Assembly: GCA_002490525.1 (NCBI GenBank)
Contig: DKUE01000036.1
Span: 1 to 15,880, forward strand
Direction of reading: 5' to 3'
DNA: 15,880 nucleotides
From: Ruminococcaceae bacterium UBA7212
GTDB lineage: Bacteria > Bacillota > Clostridia > Oscillospirales > Acutalibacteraceae
The notes beneath the pieces are model-generated. The model did not search any database, had not been told where the DNA came from, and saw nothing but the letters and a program-made list of their open reading frames with translations. A program made the translations under genes and the position numbers. This document shows positions 1 to 6,005 of this stretch, one piece after another (position 1 is the stretch's first letter; each line of letters starts with the position of its first letter).

Positions 1-284
1 GTCTCATCATACAGCAAACGCTTGACAAGTCGACCTTTTAACAGGTGCTCCTCAACGATTTCGGGGACATCCTCAACCTTGACCTGGCTGTAAAAGCTGC
101 CCTCGGGATAGACAATCATAATGGGACCTAAGGCGCAAAGACCAAAGCAGCCCGTGCGGACCACCTTGACTTCCTCTTTCAGTCCCTTTTTCGCGATTTC
201 GGCCTCTAAGGCGTCAATAATCGCGAGGCTGTTTGAAGAGGTACAACCGGTACCGCCGCAAACCAAAACATGGGAACGATACAT
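1..284 (-). CDS. hndC: NADP-reducing/bifurcating hydrogenase flavin subunit, NuoF/HndC-like (N-terminal part)
   Basis: Only the first 94 codons are in the window; the gene continues past the left edge. The visible part is a thioredoxin-like [2Fe-2S] domain with cysteines C9 and C14 (motif CGGTGC) and C46 and C50 (motif TGCFGLC), the pattern found at the N terminus of NuoF-like subunits of [FeFe]-hydrogenases (HndC, HydB). In that family the missing part carries the NADH/FMN domain and further Fe-S clusters, and the subunit passes electrons between NAD(P)H and the hydrogenase. The start follows GGAGG by a short spacer and lies 12 bases after the hndB stop, so the gene is the fourth in the operon. 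The catalytic subunit is not visible. A free-standing NADH dehydrogenase-like flavoprotein would look the same at this end. Confidence 0.85.
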   Translation of the reverse strand, partial: MYRSHVLVCGGTGCTSSNSLAIIDALEAEIAKKGLKEEVKVVRTGCFGLCALGPIMIVYPEGSFYSQVKVEDVPEIVEEHLLKGRLVKRLLYDE

Positions 285-296
285 TGTTTTTCCTCC

Positions 297-671
297 TTAT
301 TTTGTAGCTGCACCGACTGTGAAATCCACAATCGGGTTGCCGTTGACAATATGGTCGTTAACGACCTTTACCGCTTTTTCGGCGGTCATTTTTACATAGG
401 TAACCTTTTCTTTGCCGGGTTCCAACACCTCGACAATCGGCTCATACTGGCACATGCCGATACAGCCGGTTTGCGAAACGGTCACGCCTTTGAGCTCACG
501 CTTTGCAATCTCATCGACAAACGCATTTAAAACAGGGCGGGCGCCTGCCGCAATGCCGCAGGTTGCCATGCCGACAACGATACGGACATTTTCATCGCCC
601 GTATCTTCGCGCACGGACATTTTCTTTTTGGCATTCTCGCGAATTGCCATCAATTCTTCAATTGTTTTCAT
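297..671 (-). CDS. hndB: HndB-like (2Fe-2S) ferredoxin-domain hydrogenase subunit
   Basis: A 124-aa protein with a thioredoxin-like ferredoxin fold. The motif VGMATCGIAAGARP (C38) is followed by QTGCIGMC (C70, C74), typical of HndB-like subunits encoded beside NuoE- and NuoF-like hydrogenase subunits. Only three cysteines are present: where canonical domains have C-x4-C at the first pair, this one has a single cysteine. That appears normal for HndB-like proteins from memory, but leaves cluster binding uncertain. The start codon overlaps the stop of the ATPase gene by four bases (ATGA), and GGAGG lies nine bases upstream. Role inferred from the family and operon: a small electron-transfer or assembly subunit of the soluble hydrogenase complex. 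Confidence 0.85.
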   Translation of the reverse strand: MKTIEELMAIRENAKKKMSVREDTGDENVRIVVGMATCGIAAGARPVLNAFVDEIAKRELKGVTVSQTGCIGMCQYEPIVEVLEPGKEKVTYVKMTAEKAVKVVNDHIVNGNPIVDFTVGAATK

Positions 672-1222
672 TGGGATACACCTCCGTAAAGAGCTTCAGT
701 ATTTTCATTTATAAATGCACGCATCCATTGCACGACCGCAGGCTCCGAGAGCGGTACGCCTCCCAGAATCTCACGGATTTCCGCAGTATCCAGCACAAAG
801 TCCTTTCCGTCCAACACGCGGCGGTATAAAAACTCGCGGTCGGTATTCATAGAGATAAGCGTTGCAACGGTGGAGGCCATATCGCCGACCGGCGTAAAAT
901 CCACACTGTCGGTTTTGAATACAGCCTGCACATTTGTGCCGATGCCGACCTTGGAAGAAATCGTAAAGCTGCCGCCTGTCTGCTCTGCCGCCATTTTGAA
1001 CAGCGGTATGCCCATGCCGACTTTACGGGTGGTACGGGTGGTGAAAAACGGGTCGAGTACGCTTTCCAGCTGTTCTTCCGTCATGCCGCAACCGTCATCG
1101 TAAATACCGATGGTCAGCGTGTGTGCCACAGTATTTTCGAGCACCTCAATGCGTATCAGTGCCGCGCCTGCGGTAATGGAATTCTGTGCAATGTCGAGTA
1201 CGTTTAAAGACAGCTCGCGCAT
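668..1222 (-). CDS. GHKL-type ATP-binding protein in hydrogenase operon
   Basis: A 184-aa histidine-kinase-like ATPase. Visible motifs are an N-box around residues 10-14 (DIAQN), a G1 box DDGCGM at 42-47, PFFTT at 58-62 and a G2 box VGMGIPL at 68-74. There is no dimerisation/phosphoacceptor domain, sensor or membrane segment, so it is not a complete sensor kinase. The reading frame extends 23 codons upstream, but that stretch overlaps hndA; the start at 1222, one base after the hndA stop, gives the natural N terminus MRELSLNVLD. Residues after about 105 form a second, unassigned region. Such ATPases recur in clostridial [FeFe]-hydrogenase operons; their role (anti-sigma-like, signalling or assembly) is not settled. 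Confidence 0.85.
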   Translation of the reverse strand: MRELSLNVLDIAQNSITAGAALIRIEVLENTVAHTLTIGIYDDGCGMTEEQLESVLDPFFTTRTTRKVGMGIPLFKMAAEQTGGSFTISSKVGIGTNVQAVFKTDSVDFTPVGDMASTVATLISMNTDREFLYRRVLDGKDFVLDTAEIREILGGVPLSEPAVVQWMRAFINENTEALYGGVSQ

Positions 1223-1223
1223 A

Positions 1224-1721
1224 TCAAGCCTTGTATTTTGCAAGGATGTCGGGCACGTCGTCCTCGGTGATTTTGCCGTATACTTCATCACCCACAGTCA
1301 TTACAGGTGCAAGACCGCATGCACCGATGCAACGGCATGCCTCCAGTGAGAACAGACCGTCCGCCGTGCACTCGCCTGCCTCAATGCCGAGTTCTTTGGT
1401 CAGGCGGTCGAGAATTTGCTGTGAACCCTTTACGTAGCACGCGGTTCCTAAGCATACGGATATGTTGTTTTCCCCTTTGGGAGAGAGCGAGAACTGTGCG
1501 TAGAATGTAGAAACGCCGTAGACCTTTTCAAGCGGTACATCCATACCTTCGGCAATCATGACCTGTACTTCGTAGGGCAGATAGCCGTAAATCTCCTGCG
1601 CCTCCTGCATGACGTGCATCAGCAGGCTTTTGTCGCTCTTGGATTCCTCAATTACCGCTTGCAGCTTTGCTTCCTGTTCAGGTGTGCCGTGAAACGGAAT
1701 CGAAGTGATTTTTTTGAGCAT
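1224..1721 (-). CDS. hndA: NuoE-like [2Fe-2S] subunit of NAD(P)-linked [FeFe]-hydrogenase
   Basis: A 165-aa protein of the NuoE/24-kDa family. After a helical N-terminal part (about 1-80, including YGVSTFYAQFS) comes a thioredoxin-like domain with the four-cysteine pattern C90-x4-C95 (CLGTAC) and C131-x3-C135 (CIGAC), which binds one [2Fe-2S] cluster. Length is normal for the family. It is the first gene of the operon, with a strong AAGGAGG site just upstream of the ATG and a promoter near 1795-1805. In HndABCD and HydABC complexes this subunit sits with the flavin subunit in the NAD(P)H module. Because NuoF-like and HndB-like genes follow, hydrogenase is more likely than respiratory complex I. 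Confidence 0.93.
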   Translation of the reverse strand: MLKKITSIPFHGTPEQEAKLQAVIEESKSDKSLLMHVMQEAQEIYGYLPYEVQVMIAEGMDVPLEKVYGVSTFYAQFSLSPKGENNISVCLGTACYVKGSQQILDRLTKELGIEAGECTADGLFSLEACRCIGACGLAPVMTVGDEVYGKITEDDVPDILAKYKA

Positions 1722-1753
1722 TCTGTTTTTCCTCCTTGAAAGCGCCTATTTGC

Positions 1754-1779
1754 TGTGTACAGCGAGACCGCTGTGCACA
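1754..1779 (-). promoter_or_regulatory. Inverted repeat in hndA leader
   Basis: Arms 1754-1764 and 1769-1779 pair over 11 positions around a four-base loop; one pair is T:G on the plus strand (C:A on the transcript side). It begins about ten bases downstream of the predicted start point of the hnd operon, so it would fold at the 5' end of the mRNA, about 30 bases before the ribosome binding site. It could be an operator, a translation-control hairpin or a 5'-stabilising stem; the sequence alone does not decide. Confidence 0.5.
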
Positions 1780-1794
1780 CCGCATGCGCATACA

Positions 1795-1805
1795 ATTATA
1801 TTATA
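1795..1805 (-). promoter_or_regulatory. Probable -10 region(s) of hnd operon promoter
   Basis: On the minus strand TATAAT occurs twice, overlapping, at 1805-1800 and 1800-1795, some 75 bases upstream of the hndA start. The nearest -35-like hexamer, TTAACA (1821-1816), is 15 bases from the inner -10, which is short; no good TTGACA lies at 17 bases. The promoter may therefore be weak or activator-dependent. Confidence 0.55.
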
Positions 1806-1839
1806 GCAGAGAGTATGTTAAAAATCTATCATTTTTTAC

Positions 1840-1872
1840 AAAAAACAAATCAGTATTTTATTACTGATTTGT
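1840..1872 (-). terminator. Intrinsic terminator of the MocR-type gene
   Basis: Perfect 11-bp inverted repeat (1845-1855 with 1862-1872, six-base loop). Read on the minus strand it is followed by TTTTTTG. The stem is AT-rich but the U-tract is good, and it lies about 150 bases after the regulator stop and just upstream of the hnd promoter, so it isolates the two units. The stretch 1873-2018 between it and the stop holds no gene or clear motif that I can support. Confidence 0.65.
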
Positions 1873-2018
1873 ATATATTTGCATTTTTCGATGGATATCC
1901 CGAAAATATTTATCGAAATCATCGAAGTTCTGACAAAAATTGACAATTCTTACACAAGCATTTGTTTTGAAACGGACTGCAGAAACAACACGCGCGGGGG
2001 AGAGGAAATTTATATGAG

Positions 2019-3347
2019 CTATGCCTCTGCAATTTTTTTTAGGGTGCGCAAAGCATGCTGAAAATCCGAACTGCGCACGCCGAAGGCGGAAAGAAGCAGT
2101 AAACAGCCATCCGTTGTGTCGGTTGCCCGTACGGCAATGTCGCGGCTTGCGGCGGCACGGGTAAACGCATCGGCAGAAAGCGGCGTTTGCAGGCGAATGC
2201 GGACGGTAAATCCCGTTTTACCGATGTGCTCTGCCGGTGCGCCGAATACACGGTGCGCGGCGGTTTCCAAATCGTTGGTCTTTTGTTCGTAAAGCCGGCG
2301 CACTTTACGGATTTGACCGGCTAAGTGTCCGTCGCGGATAAACTGACACAGTGCAATTTGTTCCGCTTTTGAAGCAGTTTGGTTGTAGAGTGCGGCAATG
2401 CTGAGGTAGCGGGGCAGAAGACGGTCGGGCAAAACCATAAAGCTTAAGCGGATGGAAGGCAGTAAAAGTCTTGAAAACGTGCCGAGATATACCACATGCT
2501 GTCCGCTGTCTAAGCCTTGCAGGGCAGGTGCCGGGCGTCCGAAATAGGCAAATTCGTTGTCGTAGTCATCTTCAATCAAAAGCGTGCCGTGTGCAGCGGC
2601 GGATTTAAGCAGTGCAATACGTGCTTCCGTCGGCATGACATCGCCGTGCCGATTCACATGCGACGGTGATATGTAAAGTATATCAGCATTACAGCTGTCC
2701 TCTGCAATTGCGAATCCGTGGTCGCGGAAAATCGCCATACCCTGTGAAAATTCCGGGTCGCGAAAAGCAATTGTACGCTTTTCTCCTATAATTGCGCACA
2801 AAATGTGTAAAAGACTTTGCACACCTGCACCGATGACGATGTTTTCTGCGGTACAAATGACATTGCGCTTTTCGGTAATGTACTGCGCTACCGCTGTGCG
2901 CAGGTCATATTCTCCCTGTACCTCGCCATAGGAGAGCAGACGCGCATCCTGCCGCAGTGCGCTTTTTAAATACCGACGCCATAAATCAAAGTCAAAGCTT
3001 TCGCGGTCTGCGGAAGGAGAAGAGAAATCGTAAAGAATCGGTTCCGGCTTTGCCATCTGCACAGACGGCCTTTTTGCCGCAGGATGAAAATATAAATCTG
3101 TCACATAGTAACCGCTTTGCGGTTTGGAAACAATGTAGCCGTCTGCACAGAGCTGGAAGTATGCCGCCTCGGCAGTTGTACGGCTGACCGAAAGTGACTC
3201 TGCACAGCGGCGAATGGACGGCAACTTGGTTTTCGGCGGCAGTTTTCCGTCTGTAATAAGACCTCTGTAATATGTGTATACCTGCATATACAGCGGAATA
3301 TTGGAATTTAACAGCGGAGAAAATTCTGTTGGGCTTTGTATTTCCAT
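2019..3347 (-). CDS. MocR/PdxR-family regulator (GntR HTH + aminotransferase-like domain), PLP lysine replaced
   Basis: A 442-aa MocR-type protein. Residues about 18-82 form a GntR winged helix (KLPSIRRCAESLSVSRTT; GYIVSKPQSGYYV). Residues about 105-440 form a fold-type-I aminotransferase-like domain with YGEVQGEYDLR (140-150), DPEFSQG, IEDDYDNEF (258-266) and GTFSRLLLPSIR (289-300). In MocR proteins the lysine in GTFSK forms the Schiff base with PLP; here codon 293 is AGA (arginine), checked on the strand at 2469-2471. It is divergent from a pyridoxal kinase gene, and PdxR-type regulators commonly control B6 genes, so it probably acts on the 3348-3459 interval. Whether it still senses PLP, without covalent attachment, is open. 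Length is normal and nothing suggests a broken gene. Confidence 0.92.
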   Translation of the reverse strand: MEIQSPTEFSPLLNSNIPLYMQVYTYYRGLITDGKLPPKTKLPSIRRCAESLSVSRTTAEAAYFQLCADGYIVSKPQSGYYVTDLYFHPAAKRPSVQMAKPEPILYDFSSPSADRESFDFDLWRRYLKSALRQDARLLSYGEVQGEYDLRTAVAQYITEKRNVICTAENIVIGAGVQSLLHILCAIIGEKRTIAFRDPEFSQGMAIFRDHGFAIAEDSCNADILYISPSHVNRHGDVMPTEARIALLKSAAAHGTLLIEDDYDNEFAYFGRPAPALQGLDSGQHVVYLGTFSRLLLPSIRLSFMVLPDRLLPRYLSIAALYNQTASKAEQIALCQFIRDGHLAGQIRKVRRLYEQKTNDLETAAHRVFGAPAEHIGKTGFTVRIRLQTPLSADAFTRAAASRDIAVRATDTTDGCLLLLSAFGVRSSDFQHALRTLKKIAEA

Positions 3348-3367
3348 AAACTGACCCCTAAAAAATA

Positions 3368-3396
3368 TATAAATTTGTGTATTTTAATAATGACAA
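3368..3396 (-). promoter_or_regulatory. Probable promoter of the MocR-type gene
   Basis: On the minus strand TTGTCA (3396-3391) and TTTATA (3373-3368) are separated by 17 bases and lie just upstream of the regulator start at 3347. The -35 lies in the interval shared with the divergent kinase gene, so autoregulation is plausible (inference). Confidence 0.45.
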
Positions 3397-3402
3397 CTTT
3401 GC

Positions 3403-3410
3403 TATATTAT
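3403..3410 (+). promoter_or_regulatory. Candidate -10 of pyridoxal kinase operon
   Basis: TATATTAT lies about 50 bases before the chosen start of the kinase. No hexamer close to TTGACA lies 16-18 bases upstream. A good -10 with a poor -35 would fit a promoter needing an activator such as the divergent MocR-type protein, but the AT-rich context makes chance matches likely. Confidence 0.35.
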
Positions 3411-3459
3411 ATACGAAAACATACGTATGTGCAAGTTGAAAATCAAGGAAGTGAATGCG

Positions 3460-4308
3460 GTGCACAGAATTGCGGTTGTAAATGATATATCGGGTCTGGG
3501 ACGCTGTTCTTTGACGGCGGCGATACCCGTGCTCTCGGTGCTGGGCGCGGAATGCTGTCCGCTGCCGACGGCAATTCTTTCCAACCAAACGGGATATGAC
3601 AGCTTTTTCTGCGCGGATTTCACCGATAAAATGGAAGCTTATATCGCGGAATGGCGAAAGCTCGGTGTACGGTTTGACGGCATCTTGACCGGTTATCTCG
3701 CTTCCGCTGAACAGGCGGATAAACTTCTTGCATTTTTAGACGAATTTAAAACCGAAAAAACCATCTATGTCTGTGACCCGGTTATGGCGGACGATGGCAG
3801 AATATATGATACCTATGACAGAGCGCTCTGCGAAAAAATCGCGATGCTCGCAAAAAGAGCGGATGTTATCACACCGAATTTGACGGAGCTGTGCATTTTA
3901 ACAGGCGTTTCCTATGCCTCGCTTACAGCCGAAAGCGGAGCGGCGGATTATATGCAGAAAATTGCGAATGTTGCGGCAGACCTGTTGTACGGCAGTGTGC
4001 ATACGGCAGTTGTGACGGGAATACACATGCAGGATGAAATTTGTAATCTGATTGTCACAAAGAACGGATTTACTTCTGTTTGCGGGAAACGCTTCGGCGG
4101 CAGTTACTCGGGTACGGGAGATTTGTTTTCCGCGGTGCTTACGGGGGAGCTGGTATGCGGCAGAACGGCAGAGTATGCAGTAGAAAAGGCGGTTCGATTT
4201 TTGGAACTGTCGCTTGCCGATACCTATGCCTGCGGCACAGACCGTAATGACGGTGTGAATTTTCAAAATCATTTGGAGATGTTACTCGATGAAAAAGCCA
4301 GACCCTAA
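3460..4308 (+). CDS. pdxK: Pyridoxal/pyridoxamine/pyridoxine kinase
   Basis: A 282-aa ribokinase-fold kinase that phosphorylates B6 vitamers with ATP. Motifs in order: NDISGLGRCSL near the N terminus, PLPTAILSNQTG (substrate pocket), CDPVMADDGRIYD, ITPNLTE, and GGSYSGTGDLFSAVLTG, with the GTGD anion hole and catalytic aspartate. I chose GTG at 3460 because AAGGA (3445-3449) sits at good spacing and the family usually starts a few residues before N-D-x-S-G; the in-frame ATG at 3427 has no ribosome binding site and gives 11 extra unconserved residues. First gene of a rightward operon, overlapping the ECF gene by 20 bases and divergent from the MocR-type gene. ThiD-like HMP kinase is less likely given the N-terminal motifs. 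Confidence 0.9.
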   Translation: MHRIAVVNDISGLGRCSLTAAIPVLSVLGAECCPLPTAILSNQTGYDSFFCADFTDKMEAYIAEWRKLGVRFDGILTGYLASAEQADKLLAFLDEFKTEKTIYVCDPVMADDGRIYDTYDRALCEKIAMLAKRADVITPNLTELCILTGVSYASLTAESGAADYMQKIANVAADLLYGSVHTAVVTGIHMQDEICNLIVTKNGFTSVCGKRFGGSYSGTGDLFSAVLTGELVCGRTAEYAVEKAVRFLELSLADTYACGTDRNDGVNFQNHLEMLLDEKARP

Positions 4309-4831
4309 AAAGCAATTGATGAATTTGGTTTCAGCGGCACTGTTTGCCGCCTTGATTGCCGTATTTACGGCATATGTCAGTGTCAAAACCGGTATTAACA
4401 ACGGGTATTTGCATTTTGGTGACAGTATGATATACTTAGCGGCGTGCATTTTACCGATGCCCTATGCCGTGGCGGCGGCGGCAATCGGCGGCGCGCTTGC
4501 CGATATCATCGGTGGTGCGGCAATGTGGGCACCGTTTACAGCAGTGATTAAAGCGCTGAATGTATTGCCGTTTGCGCTGGTATATGCTTGCAAACGAACG
4601 AAGAGCCCGCAGAAGATACTTAATAAAACCACAGCGTTTATGCCGATTGTGTCGGGTATGATTACCGTTTTCGGGTATTTTTTGGTGGAAGGGCTTTTGT
4701 ATACCTTCCCGACTGCGGCGGTTTCGATGATTGCAAGTTGTATTCAGGCAACAGGCAGTGCGGTGATTTACTATATCGCGGCGGCGGCGCTCGATAAGGT
4801 GCATTTGAAGACCCGTCTGTACAGAAAGTAA
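4289..4831 (+). CDS. ECF transporter substrate-binding (S) component, probably for a B6 vitamer
   Basis: A 180-aa, very hydrophobic protein with about six membrane segments (roughly 11-31, 40-57, 60-79, 85-100, 115-137, 143-165). The GYLHFGDSMIYLAA stretch (39-52) and alanine/glycine-rich helices are typical of S components of energy-coupling factor transporters, which bind a vitamin and use a shared ATPase/EcfT module encoded elsewhere. The start overlaps the kinase by 20 bases, with GGAG ten bases upstream, so translation is coupled. The kinase neighbour suggests uptake of pyridoxine, pyridoxal or pyridoxamine (inference); hydroxymethylpyrimidine or another precursor is possible. No ATPase or T-component gene is in the window. 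Confidence 0.85.
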   Translation: MKKPDPKKQLMNLVSAALFAALIAVFTAYVSVKTGINNGYLHFGDSMIYLAACILPMPYAVAAAAIGGALADIIGGAAMWAPFTAVIKALNVLPFALVYACKRTKSPQKILNKTTAFMPIVSGMITVFGYFLVEGLLYTFPTAAVSMIASCIQATGSAVIYYIAAAALDKVHLKTRLYRK

Positions 4832-4861
4832 AGTACGGCTTTTTGGAAAGGAGCTATTTTT

Positions 4862-5470
4862 ATGGCAGATATCGTTTACACATTCGAAAACAAAATTTAC
4901 ATGAACATCACCAACGCCTGCCCGTGCCGATGCAAATTCTGCATCCGCAACAACGGTGACGGCGTCGGCGAAGCGAAATCGCTTTGGTTTACGGCGCACA
5001 ATCCGTCTTTTGCGGAAATCAAGTCGGCAATGGATGCGTGGAATTTTGACGGCTACACGGACGAGGTCGTGTTCTGCGGCTACGGTGAACCGACCTGTGC
5101 TTACGACAATCTGCTGAAAGCGGCGGCTTATTTAAAAGAAAAGGGCTTGAAATTGCGTCTCAATACCAACGGTCTCTCCGATTTACTCAACAAAAAGCCA
5201 ACGGCAAAGGAACTTTGCGGGCTGTTTGATACAATTTCCATTTCGTTAAATGCCCCTACGGCGGAAAAGTATGCGGATTTGTGCCAGCCTTCGTTCGGGG
5301 AAAAAGCCTTCGATGCCATTTTGCACTTTGCTGAGGACTGTAAGGGCACAGGCACACAACTCAAATTCTCGTTAGTAGATGTGATTTCAAAAGAGGACAT
5401 CGAAGCGTGCAGGGCATTGGCCGAAAAAATGGATATTCCGCTGCGTGTACGGGAATACACGGCGGATTAA
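4862..5470 (+). CDS. Small radical SAM protein, TatD-associated type
   Basis: A 202-aa radical SAM protein. The motif NACPCRCKFCIRNNGD contains the SAM [4Fe-4S] cysteines C20-x3-C24-x2-C27, with an extra C22 inside. VVFCGYGEPTC matches the GGE-like SAM-binding motif, and LRLNTNG the following strand. There is no SPASM or other C-terminal cluster domain, so the protein is a minimal barrel. It resembles the family I know as the TatD-linked radical SAM protein, but no tatD-like nuclease gene lies beside it here. A good AAGGAG site precedes the ATG and the gene follows the ECF gene by 30 bases, so it is probably in the B6 operon. Substrate unknown. Confidence 0.88.
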   Translation: MADIVYTFENKIYMNITNACPCRCKFCIRNNGDGVGEAKSLWFTAHNPSFAEIKSAMDAWNFDGYTDEVVFCGYGEPTCAYDNLLKAAAYLKEKGLKLRLNTNGLSDLLNKKPTAKELCGLFDTISISLNAPTAEKYADLCQPSFGEKAFDAILHFAEDCKGTGTQLKFSLVDVISKEDIEACRALAEKMDIPLRVREYTAD

Positions 5471-5494
5471 AGCCTGAATAAGGCGATAAGCGAA

Positions 5495-5540
5495 AACGCA
5501 CAGCGGGGTGAACCGTAAAAGGCTCACCCCGCTGTGCGTT
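5495..5540. terminator. Long perfect hairpin between convergent genes
   Basis: Arms 5495-5511 and 5524-5540 pair perfectly over 17 bp, with two further C-G pairs inside after one mismatch. It lies between the radical SAM stop (5470, plus) and the small-protein stop (5584, minus). It has no real U-tract on the plus side and only TTTT on the minus side, so it is a very stable bidirectional terminator or 3'-end processing stem rather than a canonical intrinsic terminator. Confidence 0.7.
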
Positions 5541-5583
5541 GTGTGAATATAGAAAGGATGGTAAAAACAGATATTCGCCTACC

Positions 5584-5841
5584 TTACGCTACATGCGAGG
5601 GGCTGTGCGTTTTTTTATGCGGTGCAGGAACGGTACCGCTGCCGTTTACAACGCGGAAATCACGGTTTTTCTGCATTTTTGCATATCTCTTTTTGCGTTG
5701 ATAGCGTTTGTAATTTACAAACAGAATACGCCAAACTTTTTGTTCAAAAGCAATCAGCTTTTTCTCGTGCAGAAGACCCCAAATCAAAAGGCCGATGCCA
5801 ATCAGTTCTAATGCGGATTTTATAGCAATTGCGGCAGTCAT
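5584..5841 (-). CDS. Small single-pass basic membrane protein, possible SOS gene
   Basis: An 85-aa protein not recognised as a named family. Residues about 5-24 (IAIKSALELIGIGLLIWGLL) form one membrane helix; the remainder, from HEKKL onward, is strongly basic (YKRYQRKKRYAK) and ends in a polar tail. The gene is well supported: GGAGG (plus-strand cctcc 5849-5853) is seven bases from the ATG, and a near-consensus promoter lies at 5894-5921. Between promoter and start is a close match to the Gram-positive LexA box. By charge, the basic part is probably cytoplasmic. SOS-induced small membrane proteins elsewhere include cell-division inhibitors and type I toxins, but no homology to any is visible, so the function is unknown. 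A plus-strand frame over the same bases is a shadow. Confidence 0.8.
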   Translation of the reverse strand: MTAAIAIKSALELIGIGLLIWGLLHEKKLIAFEQKVWRILFVNYKRYQRKKRYAKMQKNRDFRVVNGSGTVPAPHKKTHSPSHVA

Positions 5842-5863
5842 AAAGATACCTCCATATCAATTT

Positions 5864-5877
5864 CGAACATTTGTTTC
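5864..5877 (-). promoter_or_regulatory. LexA/SOS-box-like operator, downstream site
   Basis: CGAACATTTGTTTC matches the Bacillus-type LexA consensus CGAACRNRYGTTYC at all positions except the eighth. It lies in the leader of the small membrane gene, just after the predicted start point. Bases 5861-5874 are part of a perfect 14-bp inverted repeat with 5923-5936 that brackets the promoter. Confidence 0.6.
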
Positions 5878-5893
5878 GTCCCGTTACATCCTT

Positions 5894-5921
5894 ATTATAG
5901 CAGGTATTTTTTATTTGTCAA
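5894..5921 (-). promoter_or_regulatory. Strong promoter of the small membrane gene
   Basis: On the minus strand TTGACA (5921-5916) and TATAAT (5899-5894) are separated by 16 bases, and TGC directly before the -10 makes an extended -10. Predicted start point is about 5887, giving a leader of about 45 bases that contains the LexA-like box. Confidence 0.8.
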
Positions 5922-5933
5922 CACAAATGTTCG
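5920..5933 (-). promoter_or_regulatory. Second LexA-like half site overlapping the -35
   Basis: Read on the minus strand this is CGAACATTTGTGTT: the left half is identical to the downstream box, the right half diverges. It abuts and overlaps the TTGACA hexamer, a position where a bound repressor would block polymerase. Confidence 0.45.
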
Positions 5934-5978
5934 AAAAATTTTTAGTAAAGTCCGTATATTTGGACTTTACTGCAAAAA
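5934..5978 (-). terminator. Intrinsic terminator with no upstream gene (minus strand)
   Basis: A perfect 10-bp inverted repeat (5944-5953 with 5962-5971, eight-base loop) is extended on the minus strand by five A:U pairs (5974-5978 with 5939-5943) across a two-base bulge, then followed by TTTTT. No minus-strand gene lies upstream before the divergent obg, so it would end only a short transcript starting near 5999. It could instead be a palindromic operator. Confidence 0.5.
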
Positions 5979-6005
5979 TATTCGAGAAAACTTTTTTACA
6001 TCCAC

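Noticed and set aside
1811..1850. Rex-type operator upstream of the hydrogenase operon
   Set aside because: Only scattered half-site-like pieces (TTAACA, TTGTAA) at wrong spacing; no TTGTTA-N6-TAACAA-like palindrome.
1755..2061. Two short plus-strand frames between the hnd promoter and the MocR-type gene
   Set aside because: They run through a terminator hairpin and the hnd leader; the end overlaps the regulator gene. A GGGGGAGAGGA stretch at about 1995-2005 looks like a ribosome binding site, but only a 15-codon antisense peptide would follow.
3427..3459. ATG at 3427 as start of the kinase
   Set aside because: No ribosome binding site in front, and the 11 extra residues are not family-like; GTG 3460 with AAGGA fits better.
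5539..5811. Plus-strand frame of 90 codons with a hydrophobic middle
   Set aside because: It is antisense to the well-supported 85-aa membrane gene, whose helix-coding composition explains the hydrophobicity, and its start lies at the end of the terminator hairpin.
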